This document shows positions 26,089 to 34,715 of a stretch of DNA of 64,000 nt, piece after piece. The DNA comes from JAVBLP01 sp052034625 (GTDB lineage: Bacteria > Elusimicrobiota > Endomicrobiia > Endomicrobiales > Endomicrobiaceae): contig JBPOII010000006.1 of assembly GCA_052034625.1 (NCBI GenBank), positions 124,001-188,000 on the forward strand. Direction: 5' to 3'. Numbering within the stretch: position 1 is the stretch's first letter; the number at the start of each line of letters is the position of its first letter. The notes beneath the pieces were generated by a model. The model was not told the origin of the DNA. It did no database searches and saw only the letters and a program-made list of their open reading frames with translations. Position numbers and translations under genes: made by a program.

Positions 26089-27432
26089 CTAGAACACCAT
26101 GTTCTTATCGTATATAACAAATTGATTTCTTCCATTTTGTTTCGCTTTGTATAAAGCTTTATCAGCTGCATTTATTATACTATCGGTCGTGGCACCGTCA
26201 TTAGGATAATTGCTAACACCTATGCTTATTGTAACTCTAAACTCTTCATCCCCTTCATGAAATTTTCTGCTTTCCACTATTTTATTGATCTCCTGAGCAA
26301 CTGCTCTTGCTTCATAGAGGGTAGCCATAGGCATAAACACTATAAATTCCTCGCCGCCATAACGGCCCACAAGATCTCCCGGTCTCGAACAGTCTACTAT
26401 CACTTTAGCAATGGAACAAAGTACCTTATCCCCGGCAAGATGCCCGTATTTATCATTAATTTTTTTAAAATGGTCAATATCTAGCATTAGAATATAAAAA
26501 CCGCCGGAATAACGTTTTTCTCTTTGGATTTCAGATTGAAGCCTTTCCATAAAGTAGCGTTTCAGATATAAACCGGTCAATCCGTCGTTTCTGGACCTTT
26601 CGCTTATCTCCTGAAAAAGTCTAACCCTCTTTGTGCAAAGAGAAATCTGCGGACAAAAAATCGCCCCTTCTTTAATGTATCTGCGGGCATATTTCTTTTC
26701 ACACACTATTATGATGCAACCCAGAAACTCATTTTCTATTTTAAGAGGCCAGAAAACCGTTTTAAAATCCCTTGAACAAAATACAGGGTTCTGTGTAATA
26801 ACATAATTATTTTCATTTTGAAGGGATTTATTAAACTGCATATAGACAACCCAATCATTCTTCTGATAAGGCTTTGAAAAGGCAAGCGGCTGCCATTCAT
26901 TCTTATCCCTTCCGAAAATATTCACACTTACAACTCCTGCCCTGTTGCTGAGTGCACGTAAAAGCGTCTCAGCATATTCGTCAAAAGTCAAACTCTTTGT
27001 AAGATCTCTGCCTATTATATAAAGCTGCATTATACGTTCAATACTCTCTTCATATTTCTGTACTTCTTCAATACTGTTGGAATGAACCGTAATAATATCC
27101 GTATACTTCTCTTTCATTTTAATATTCCTTATTGAAAGAGCATCTTTTGTTTCATCTCTTTTCCGGAGATAGAAATAAGGCACAGGGATTATTGCAATAA
27201 AAATTATGCATGTTATTATGCATATTTGCGGATAATAATTCATATATTTAATGATTATGTATATACCGATAAGGGCGCACATAAGGACCGCTTCCCTAAA
27301 CCATTTCGCATAATACATACCGGCAAGCACAAGAAAATATGCCCATACAGCTATACCTTGTCCTTCATTTATAAAATGATAAAGAACAATAAGAGAGAAT
27401 GTTATAATTATGAAAGTCGATATTTTTCTCAT
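26089..27432 (-). CDS. Membrane GGDEF protein (probable diguanylate cyclase)
   Basis: 447 residues. N-terminal hydrophobic segments (about 5-110), a GAF-like sensor region (about 130-270), and a GGDEF domain (about 285-440) with DGLTGLYLKRYF, MLDIDHFKKINDKYGHLAGD and the active-site loop GRYGGEEF. The inhibitory I-site RxxD is intact (RPGD five residues before GGEEF). Predicted to make cyclic di-GMP at the inner membrane with product inhibition. It overlaps the preceding GGDEF gene by 4 nt. Confidence 0.9.
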   Translation of the reverse strand: MRKISTFIIITFSLIVLYHFINEGQGIAVWAYFLVLAGMYYAKWFREAVLMCALIGIYIIIKYMNYYPQICIITCIIFIAIIPVPYFYLRKRDETKDALSIRNIKMKEKYTDIITVHSNSIEEVQKYEESIERIMQLYIIGRDLTKSLTFDEYAETLLRALSNRAGVVSVNIFGRDKNEWQPLAFSKPYQKNDWVVYMQFNKSLQNENNYVITQNPVFCSRDFKTVFWPLKIENEFLGCIIIVCEKKYARRYIKEGAIFCPQISLCTKRVRLFQEISERSRNDGLTGLYLKRYFMERLQSEIQREKRYSGGFYILMLDIDHFKKINDKYGHLAGDKVLCSIAKVIVDCSRPGDLVGRYGGEEFIVFMPMATLYEARAVAQEINKIVESRKFHEGDEEFRVTISIGVSNYPNDGATTDSIINAADKALYKAKQNGRNQFVIYDKNMVF

Positions 27433-28811
27433 GATTGTTTATGTTTATACTCTAAAGTTTTGTTCCTTCCGGACTGTTTAGCTTCATAAAGAGCTTTATC
27501 CGCTTTCTTTATAAGTTCATCTTCAATTGAAGAAGTGTATTTATCAAGTTCCGCAAAACCTATGCTGACTGTTATTTTTACCTGAACCGGAGAATAACTT
27601 TCTATAGGAAGGAAAAATCTTTCTTTTTCTATGCTTTTTCTTATTTCTTCAAGTATTTTACCCGCTTCCTTTGCATCTGTATGTAGCATAATTACGGCAA
27701 ATTCTTCGCCGCCATAACGCGAAAGAAGGTCTGTTTCTCTAAATCTGCCCCTTAAAAGAAGTGCCACCTGATGCAGTATTAAGTCACCGGCCTGATGACC
27801 GTAAGTGTCATTGATATTTTTGAAGAAATCTATATCAATAATCCCTATTGAAAGAGGCACCCTGTTGCTTTTAGCACGGTTCATTTCTTCCCTAAGCCTT
27901 TCTTTAAAATAGCTCTGTGTATAAAGACCGGTGAGTCCGTCGGTTATAACAAGATCCTGGATTTTTCCGTAAAGATAGGTATTATTCAAGACCGTGCTTA
28001 CTATACCAGAAAGAATGGAAAGAAGTCTCAAGTCAGCATCACTGAAAGCATTCGTCTTTGGAGAAGTCCCCCTCAATATCCCCCAAAAACTGCCATTTAC
28101 TTCAACGGGTACCGCAATAACCGACAAATATCTGCTCTGTGTAAGTAAAAACCTTCTGTCATTTGAGAGATCCGTTATTATAAGAGGAAGCCCTGTGTTT
28201 TTTATATATTTGGCAAAAGCATCGCCTTGAGTATTTTTTTTGAGTTTCCAGTTTCCATTGCCAATGAATTGGGCAGCAAGTTCACCGGACTTTTCAATTA
28301 TTTCTTTTTCATCAAGCGAAGCTTCAAAAGTCTGTATTATATTTCCCATCTTCTGGAAATTTTTTATCTGCTGTTTAATATCCTCTGTCCTTTTTTTATT
28401 TTCATTGATCTCGGAATCTTTCAAAGTAATATTCCTGTCAAGAGTATCAAACTCTTCACCAAGGCTGTTTTTTACCGAAAGATAAGAATCCTTATACATT
28501 TCAAGATTTGCAAACAATAGAATAAGCCATAAACACTCAAGCAGGACAAGGTAAACATGATATGTATCATCGATCAAAATTAATCCGAAAAGCCCTACGA
28601 TAACAGCAAAAAGTGTCAGCAAACCGCTATAAACATTTCCGGAAAAATAATAAAGTGCAAGAACAAGAATGGCTATTGTAGGAAAAACAACTACAGGGTT
28701 TTTAAGGAAATTTATTATCCAAACAATAAAAAGAGCTCCGGATATTACCGGGAGCCCTACGGTTGAAAATATATCTAATAGATTCTTTTTTACTTTCGTG
28801 TCAGTTCTCAT
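27429..28811 (-). CDS. Membrane GAF-GGDEF protein (probable diguanylate cyclase)
   Basis: 460 residues. N-terminal hydrophobic helices (about 12-110), a short coiled stretch, a GAF-like domain (about 155-285) and a GGDEF domain (about 290-455) with DGLTGLYTQSYF, GIIDIDFFKNINDTYGHQAGD and SRYGGEEF; the I-site RETD is present. Paralogous in layout to the next gene. It overlaps the upstream SpoVG-like gene by 11 nt, so signal input, cyclase and exported protein are likely produced together. Confidence 0.9.
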   Translation of the reverse strand: MRTDTKVKKNLLDIFSTVGLPVISGALFIVWIINFLKNPVVVFPTIAILVLALYYFSGNVYSGLLTLFAVIVGLFGLILIDDTYHVYLVLLECLWLILLFANLEMYKDSYLSVKNSLGEEFDTLDRNITLKDSEINENKKRTEDIKQQIKNFQKMGNIIQTFEASLDEKEIIEKSGELAAQFIGNGNWKLKKNTQGDAFAKYIKNTGLPLIITDLSNDRRFLLTQSRYLSVIAVPVEVNGSFWGILRGTSPKTNAFSDADLRLLSILSGIVSTVLNNTYLYGKIQDLVITDGLTGLYTQSYFKERLREEMNRAKSNRVPLSIGIIDIDFFKNINDTYGHQAGDLILHQVALLLRGRFRETDLLSRYGGEEFAVIMLHTDAKEAGKILEEIRKSIEKERFFLPIESYSPVQVKITVSIGFAELDKYTSSIEDELIKKADKALYEAKQSGRNKTLEYKHKQS

Positions 28812-29358
28812 TGTTTAGTTTTTTAGTATATTCCTTAATAAGTAAATTTTCAACGCCGTTTTTAATTTTTCTATCTATGAATTTAAAGTTTGAATGCCAT
28901 TTATCTCCAACCTTATTTGAAGGCCATGCAACCCAAAGTCCGTTTTTGCCATCCATTATACGGCATTCTACTTCAATATCATCATTAAAGATAACGGAAG
29001 CAAAGGCTTTTATTTTTGCTTTCTTCCTATACAAAGAGAATTTATTTATCACAAAAACAGTATCGACAATTTCTTTCTGTTCTTCTTTTTTGGCAATTGC
29101 CTCGGTAAGCTGATTTCTGAATTTCCTATTAATAATATTGAATTGAATGTATATTTTACCTTTTGATGCATAAACAGGAAAAACAATATCGAATTCTCCA
29201 TTTTTTTTACTTAATGTAATATTTGAGATCTGCAATGCATTATTTAATACAATAGTAAATTTATCGTCTTGCATCTCTATCTTATTTATTGTCATTTCCG
29301 CATAAATTATCTGACAAAAACAAAAAAGAAATACAAAGACAAGATAAAGTTGACGCAT
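28801..29358 (-). CDS. Exported protein with two SpoVG-like domains
   Basis: 185 residues. The N-terminus MRQLYLVFVFLFCFCQIIYA looks like a Sec signal peptide with cleavage before EMT. The C-terminal half (about 105-182) aligns by eye with SpoVG: FASVIFNDDIEVECRIMDGK then NGLWVAWPSNK, matching the SpoVG pattern ASITL...IDGNNGLFVAMPSKR. The N-terminal half (about 22-95, MTINKIEM...FDIVFPVYASKGK) looks like a second, more diverged copy. SpoVG is otherwise known as a small cytosolic nucleic-acid-binding protein, so a secreted tandem form is odd. RBS AGAGG. First gene of an operon with two GGDEF genes. Confidence 0.78.
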   Translation of the reverse strand: MRQLYLVFVFLFCFCQIIYAEMTINKIEMQDDKFTIVLNNALQISNITLSKKNGEFDIVFPVYASKGKIYIQFNIINRKFRNQLTEAIAKKEEQKEIVDTVFVINKFSLYRKKAKIKAFASVIFNDDIEVECRIMDGKNGLWVAWPSNKVGDKWHSNFKFIDRKIKNGVENLLIKEYTKKLNNEN

Positions 29359-29377
29359 AATAGCCTCTATATATTTA

Positions 29378-29441
29378 TTAAGTATAGGTCTAAAACATTA
29401 TAACCGCAAACTTAACTTTTTTTAAGAATGCTTATACTTAA
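29378..29441 (-). promoter_or_regulatory. Putative control region of the SpoVG-like/GGDEF operon
   Basis: Minus-strand TATAAT at 29397-29402 with a weak -35 (TTAAAA, 29420-29425, 17-nt spacer), flanked by a perfect inverted repeat TTAAGTATA (29378-29386) and TATACTTAA (29433-29441). The repeat could be an operator; no regulator is identified. Confidence 0.4.
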
Positions 29442-29499
29442 TATAGATACAGTTCTTGTTTCCATCAAATTATCAAAAAATCATATATAAATCAAATAA

Positions 29500-29533
29500 A
29501 AAAAGCACCGTATATTGTAATACGGTGCTTTTT
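29500..29533 (-). terminator. Terminator after tRNA-Pro
   Basis: Perfect 13-bp stem AAAAAGCACCGTA/TACGGTGCTTTTT with an 8-nt loop, a few nucleotides beyond the encoded CCA end of the tRNA on the minus strand. Confidence 0.9.
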
Positions 29534-29537
29534 AAAA

Positions 29538-29614
29538 TGGTCGGGGAGACAGGACTTGAACCTGCAGCCTCCTGCTCCCAAAGCAGGCGCGATAGCCAAT
29601 TACGCTACTCCCCG
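29538..29614 (-). tRNA. tRNA-Pro (anticodon UGG)
   Basis: 77 nt with encoded CCA. Acceptor stem CGGGGAG/CTCCCCG, anticodon stem CCTGC/GCAGG with loop TTTGGGA (anticodon TGG), T-arm GCAGG-TTCAAGT-CCTGT. C1-G72 is typical of bacterial tRNA-Pro. It lies 17 nt after the rdgB stop and is followed by a terminator, so it is probably the last element of the valS-to-rdgB transcript. Confidence 0.97.
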
Positions 29615-29631
29615 ATATAAATATTAAATTT

Positions 29632-30237
29632 TCAATTCCGTGCGGATAATCGTTTTACAATATCTTTAACTTTTTGTAAAGCCTTTCCCCTGTGGCTTAT
29701 CTTGTTTTTAATTTCAGGGTCTAGTTCCGCAAATGTTTTATTTTCTTCCGGTACAAAAAAAATCGGGTCATACCCGAATCCTTTATTGCCTGCTAAAGTG
29801 TCATTTATTGTACCAAATATTTTTCCTTCTGCCAATGATATTTCTCCGGAAGGACTTGAAACGGCAATAATGCACTTAAAGCATGCAGATCTTTTTTCCT
29901 TAGGAACTCCTTTAAGCTTTTCTAAAAGTTTTTTATTATTATCCTCATAAGAGCAATTTTCACCTGCATATCTTGCCGAATATACGCCCGGTGCACCATT
30001 TAGATAATCTACTTCAAGGCCCGTATCATCAGCCATAGCCCATCTTTTAAAAAACATTGCTGCTTCTTTAGCCTTTTTTGATGCATTTTCTTGCAGAGTT
30101 TTACCGTCTTCAACAGTTTTTGGACAAGACGGAAAATCGGTCATAGGAATAACTTTAATATTGAGATCCTTCAGTATACTTTTAATTTCTTCAACTTTAT
30201 GTTTATTGCCGGTAGCTATTATTATTTCTTCTATCAC
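29632..30237 (-). CDS. rdgB: RdgB/HAM1 family non-canonical purine NTP pyrophosphatase
   Basis: 201 residues. Hydrolyses ITP, dITP and XTP to monophosphates, keeping them out of nucleic acids. Motifs: IIIATGNKHKVEEIKSIL, WAMADDTGLEVDYLNGAPGVYSARYAG, GFGYDPIFFVPEENKTFAEL and KNKISHRGKALQ. It starts with GTG overlapping the rph stop (GTGA), preceded by GGAG. rph-rdgB adjacency is common. Confidence 0.95.
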   Translation of the reverse strand: MIEEIIIATGNKHKVEEIKSILKDLNIKVIPMTDFPSCPKTVEDGKTLQENASKKAKEAAMFFKRWAMADDTGLEVDYLNGAPGVYSARYAGENCSYEDNNKKLLEKLKGVPKEKRSACFKCIIAVSSPSGEISLAEGKIFGTINDTLAGNKGFGYDPIFFVPEENKTFAELDPEIKNKISHRGKALQKVKDIVKRLSARN

Positions 30238-30932
30238 TTCAAAGCTCCAAGCGCTTTTTTCTGTTCAGCGGTTATCTTCTTGATGCCTTTATATGCCATT
30301 TTCAAAAGCTCATCCAGATCTTTTTTGGAATAAGGCTCGCCTTCGGCTGTTCCTTGTATTTCTATGAATTTTCCTCCGGCTGTCATTACTATATTCATAT
30401 CTACGTCAGCAATATTATCTTCTTTTGCTGACAGATCCAGAATCTTTTTTCCATTGTCATATATTCCTACGCTTACCGCACCGACAAAATCCCTTAACGG
30501 AATCTTATCTATGAGTTTTTCTTTTTTCAATTTTTTAAGAGCAAGTGCAAGTGCGATAAAACCCCCGTTTATTGAAGCTGTTCTTGTTCCGCCGTCAGCT
30601 CTTATAACATCACAATCTATTGTTATTGTCCTTTTGCCGAGTTTGGAAAGATCTATTGAAGCTCTAAGAGCCCTTCCTATCAAACGCGATATTTCTTGTG
30701 CTCTTCCTCCCTCAGAAAGCCTTTTTCTTGACGATCTCTGATTGCATGAACGCGGAAGCATAGAATATTCCGCAGTTATCCAGCCATAAGTATCAATTTC
30801 TTTAGCTTCTATAAAAGGAGGAACTCTTTCTTCAACGGAAGCAACACATAATACTTTAGTTTCCCCCATTGCGAACATACAAGATCCTTCGGCATGTTTT
30901 AAATAGTTTTTTACGATTTTAATTTTTCTCAT
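30234..30932 (-). CDS. rph: Ribonuclease PH
   Basis: 232 residues. Phosphorolytic 3'-5' exoribonuclease that trims tRNA 3' ends. Recognisable core: YLKHAEGSCMFAMGETKVLC, WITAEYSMLPRS, GGRAQEISRLIGRALRASID, ITIDCDVIRADGGTRTASIN and VDMNIVMTAGGKFIEIQGTAEG. The N-terminus lacks the usual RPDGR stretch, so it is a little short. RBS GAGGA. It follows an autotransporter gene by 14 nt and overlaps rdgB by 4 nt, so tRNA maturation and tRNA-Pro share the unit. Confidence 0.93.
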   Translation of the reverse strand: MRKIKIVKNYLKHAEGSCMFAMGETKVLCVASVEERVPPFIEAKEIDTYGWITAEYSMLPRSCNQRSSRKRLSEGGRAQEISRLIGRALRASIDLSKLGKRTITIDCDVIRADGGTRTASINGGFIALALALKKLKKEKLIDKIPLRDFVGAVSVGIYDNGKKILDLSAKEDNIADVDMNIVMTAGGKFIEIQGTAEGEPYSKKDLDELLKMAYKGIKKITAEQKKALGALK

Positions 30933-30946
30933 TTTTCCTCTTTATA

Positions 30947-33900
30947 CTAAAAAGTCCAACGCAGATTAATTTGTCCGCCAATACCGGCTCTGCCCAAGCT
31001 TCTGCCATATAGTTCAGCCCTTGTACTGAATTTTTCACCTAATGCCTTGCTGAAACCTATACCGTATTGCATATAAGGATCTATTTTGAGATCGGGCAAA
31101 GTTATATCATTAGCGGTAAAACCTGAATCATCAAAAACAGTCCATGCCATACTTAAATTAATGAATGTTATAAAATCATCTTTCAGATCGGCGGCAAAAC
31201 TCACAGAAGGTTCTATATTGACCGGTATCATACCGTCCGAAGTTATTTGAACATCAGCACCGTTTAAATAGCTGTCCATATCAATAGAAGAGCAAGATAT
31301 ATTGAAGGCCGGTTGAAGCTTTAATCTCTCATTATAATCCAATACAAAATTATAACCTGTCTTTGAGGCTATGCCTTTAGTATACATCATAAAGTCATCT
31401 TTACCATGAGCACCTATGCCATGTTCACTTATTATACCGACATTTGTCGTTAAGGCAGTGAAGAAATTTTCTTTATATATTGCCGCGGTAACACCTAAAA
31501 GACCGCCTTCCTGATTGATCTTTGCACCTTCATATTTTAGGTTTGATGCATTAAACGAGCCGAAAATAGAGAAATTACCGGAAAAACCTCTTCCTATATC
31601 AGACATCTCCGTATCATAACCGAAAAATGCGCCATAGGCCATATTGGATACGGTAAGTTTCATGTTTAACTCTACTTCTTCATCATAACCATAAGGTTTT
31701 ATCCATAAGCCTTTTCTATAATGACCGTTAACCGTTTCCGGCATAATATCAAAAGCCTGGTTATAAGCATTCAACTGTCCGAGATAACCGCCTATCTTCA
31801 TTGTTATAGGAGCTATAAATATTGAAGGATTATAATCTGAAGCATATTTAAATCCTAATATTCCATTACAATAGGTTGTATCATATAGAAAAATAGGACC
31901 CATTATTTTTTTTGCTGAATTGTCAAGAAGTATCGCATTCTTTAAATTCTCATCATCTGCTATCAGTATATTAACTTGTTTTTCCAGATTATCTACATCA
32001 CTTCTGAGAACAATATTCTTTACCGTAAGAGTTCCCGTACTGCTGCCACTAAGCTGTGTACCGACAAAATTATCTGCTTGTGCATTTCTTAGGTCCACAT
32101 CTACTGAAATATTGACATTACCTTTTGGCAGATTCAAATTATTAACTGATATATTATCTATCTTATTGTTTATAAAATCTAATGCCGCCGGACCAAAGAT
32201 ATTAACTTCCGCATCACTGAAGAAAAGTGTATTAGGTCCAAATTTCAAATTCCCGTTATATATATTTACGATATTTCCTGAAGAGGAGTTGAGATTGCCG
32301 AATTTTGTCATATCCGCATTAATAAAAATTATTCCGTCTATAGGAGCCGACGACAGAGAAAGCGAATTAAGTTCGCCTATCTCAATATCTAATGTAGGAT
32401 TCATATTGATGATATTATTGCTTCCTTCGGAAGTAATACTGTCATTTATAATGATTATTCCAGAGCCTGCATTCAAATTCAATACGGCTCCACCTGCATT
32501 ATGTATAGCATTTGATGCGCCGTCAACATTATTATTACTGAATTCAACATTGCCTCCGTCAGCAATTATATTTAGTATGCCTTCATTATATATAGCACCG
32601 CCTGCCGCTTTGCTGCCCATAACCAAATTATTGACAAAAGAAACATTATATAAGCTTGCAGTAGAACCTGTTGCATTATAAAAAGCTCCGCCCTTTGCCA
32701 ATGTAAAAGTTGAAATAGCAACATTGTCTAAAAATAGAAGGTTTTTCCCTACAAGATTCCCTGAATTATAAACGGAGCCTCCATAAGACTCGGTAAGCGT
32801 AGACTTCGCAACATTTGAACTGAAAGTTATACCGCTTAAAAGAGTTGTGCCGGCATTAGAAATCGCCGCTCCTTTCGGTGCATATCCGCTTTTTATAGTA
32901 ATATTACTCAACAGGAGCTCTACATTCTCATCCTGTAAAACAAAAATGCCGTTTACACCTGCACCGTCTATAGTTACATTTTTGCCTCTTATAGTCAATG
33001 TTCCCGGTGCTATATTAGGGTCATAACTGCTTGGTGTATAATAATCGCTTTCAAGCTGTAAGACTCTTACAGAAGAACTGCTCATCGCAGCCTTAAAAGT
33101 ATCGCTGCTATAACCTACAAGCAATATATTAATCGTTCCAAAATCAGCAGCTTGAGTAACATTGTATATACTGCTGCTTATATCTGTTCTATATCTATAT
33201 ATGTCTAAAGGAATGTTTACAAAATAACTTTCAGATAAAGGATTAGTAAATATTTTAGCATCAAGAGATACACCCGATGTAAAATCTGTAATTATAGTCA
33301 GACTGGAAATATCAAGCTTTCCTAATCCCGAGACAGTACCTGATACATTGATCTGATCCCACAGAGAATTTGCTAGGTCAACTTCAATATTCAATTTTGA
33401 ATCGCCGTTTATAATAAAATCTCTAAGATAAACTATGTCATCAGCATTTCCGTTTACCATATCCAAAACGGATGAAGTACTCATTGTAAGATCATTTCTT
33501 TTTAGATCCGTACCTATGCTTCCTTTTGAATCTGGAATTCTTTTATCGGGATTACCTTCCCTATCAAAAACACCAAGGCGAAGCGTCCCATTGTGAATAA
33601 TTATATCATTGCCGGTAATGGAATTATTTATTTCAACAATACCGTCAACAGGAGCTGTAATCGGAAGTTTATTACCGCCTGGCATATATGGGTCATTGGT
33701 AATATCCCATTCGCCTGTCATATTGATATTTATTTTTCCGTTATTGCCGTCTATTGCATCATTTATTACAATTTTATTATCCGCTGCGGCATTCATATTT
33801 ATCACGGAAGTTTCATCAGCATTGAATAAAGCATTTGAGATATACCCTGCCCTATTACCTTTAAATTCAACATTCCCGCCGTCAGCGATTATGTTTAAAG

Positions 33901-34687
33901 TAGAGCTTGAAGCATTAAAGATCGCACCGCCATGTGCTATTTTTTTATCAGATACAGCTTCATTGCTTATAAAAGAAGAATTATAAATATTCGTTATGCC
34001 GTTATTATAGATCGCACCGCCATAAGCTTCTGTTGTTGCTTCGGTATCGCTTGAAAGTGCTATTACAAAATTACCTGTAAATGAAGAACTGCTTATATTT
34101 AATATGGCATTTGGAGCATTAAAGAGTGCACCGCCGCGCGCTATTGCAGTTGATGTTTGCAATGAAACTGTAGCCGAAGCATAATTATTCTCAAAGAATG
34201 AATCTTTTATATTTGTAAAAGAACTGCTATATACACCGCCTCCACAAGCATAAGCATTACCTGTCGTATTTGACGAAGTTATTGAATTAGTGCTGAAAAC
34301 AGTATTTAAAATTTCAACTGCCCCTGAGCTGTAAATAACTCCTCCTGCCGCATCTGCTGAACTATCATCAACAAGAGCATTAAAACTGCTTATTGTTACT
34401 GTCGAAAATACTATTGTCTTTCCTGTACCGACTTTAAAAGATTTTCCTAGATTATTGCCGTCAATATAATAGTCATTACCATTGATATATAATTCATCAG
34501 CATTTTGTACATTCAATTCCCCGTTGATCGTAATATTGTCGGTCAAGGATATTTCAACGGTAGGAGAGCTAAAGACTACGGCTGCATTAAATTCTTCAAA
34601 GCTGCCAACATCAATACTCTCAGCTAAAACAGTTGAAGGCAAGAGTGATAAATACACAAACAAACAAAAATATAAAGTTTTTTTCAT
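30947..34687 (-). CDS. Autotransporter with beta-helix passenger
   Basis: 1246 residues. Signal peptide (about 1-22, ending VLA). A passenger (about 25-950) has repeating beta-helix units with GGAIYN, GGAFYN and NNxA motifs, in two related halves that each contain NIIADGGNVEF followed by a SNA motif. A C-terminal autotransporter barrel (about 990-1246) starts near GLWIKPYGYDEE and ends GRAGIGGQINLRWTF with the expected terminal Phe. Type V secretion: the barrel inserts via BAM and the passenger reaches the surface. Its passenger style resembles that of the 2024-residue protein, but it lacks the helix/OmpA extension. RBS GGAG. It sits between valS and rph with gaps of 28 and 14 nt, an odd place for a surface protein. 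Confidence 0.9.
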   Translation of the reverse strand: MKKTLYFCLFVYLSLLPSTVLAESIDVGSFEEFNAAVVFSSPTVEISLTDNITINGELNVQNADELYINGNDYYIDGNNLGKSFKVGTGKTIVFSTVTISSFNALVDDSSADAAGGVIYSSGAVEILNTVFSTNSITSSNTTGNAYACGGGVYSSSFTNIKDSFFENNYASATVSLQTSTAIARGGALFNAPNAILNISSSSFTGNFVIALSSDTEATTEAYGGAIYNNGITNIYNSSFISNEAVSDKKIAHGGAIFNASSSTLNIIADGGNVEFKGNRAGYISNALFNADETSVINMNAAADNKIVINDAIDGNNGKININMTGEWDITNDPYMPGGNKLPITAPVDGIVEINNSITGNDIIIHNGTLRLGVFDREGNPDKRIPDSKGSIGTDLKRNDLTMSTSSVLDMVNGNADDIVYLRDFIINGDSKLNIEVDLANSLWDQINVSGTVSGLGKLDISSLTIITDFTSGVSLDAKIFTNPLSESYFVNIPLDIYRYRTDISSSIYNVTQAADFGTINILLVGYSSDTFKAAMSSSSVRVLQLESDYYTPSSYDPNIAPGTLTIRGKNVTIDGAGVNGIFVLQDENVELLLSNITIKSGYAPKGAAISNAGTTLLSGITFSSNVAKSTLTESYGGSVYNSGNLVGKNLLFLDNVAISTFTLAKGGAFYNATGSTASLYNVSFVNNLVMGSKAAGGAIYNEGILNIIADGGNVEFSNNNVDGASNAIHNAGGAVLNLNAGSGIIIINDSITSEGSNNIINMNPTLDIEIGELNSLSLSSAPIDGIIFINADMTKFGNLNSSSGNIVNIYNGNLKFGPNTLFFSDAEVNIFGPAALDFINNKIDNISVNNLNLPKGNVNISVDVDLRNAQADNFVGTQLSGSSTGTLTVKNIVLRSDVDNLEKQVNILIADDENLKNAILLDNSAKKIMGPIFLYDTTYCNGILGFKYASDYNPSIFIAPITMKIGGYLGQLNAYNQAFDIMPETVNGHYRKGLWIKPYGYDEEVELNMKLTVSNMAYGAFFGYDTEMSDIGRGFSGNFSIFGSFNASNLKYEGAKINQEGGLLGVTAAIYKENFFTALTTNVGIISEHGIGAHGKDDFMMYTKGIASKTGYNFVLDYNERLKLQPAFNISCSSIDMDSYLNGADVQITSDGMIPVNIEPSVSFAADLKDDFITFINLSMAWTVFDDSGFTANDITLPDLKIDPYMQYGIGFSKALGEKFSTRAELYGRSLGRAGIGGQINLRWTF

Positions 34688-34715
34688 TTTTTCTCCAATA
34701 TAATTAAATCCTTTT

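Noticed and set aside
29538..29614. tRNA-Pro as an integration site for a mobile element
   Set aside because: No integrase, no direct repeat of the tRNA 3' end nearby, and the flanking genes are ordinary.
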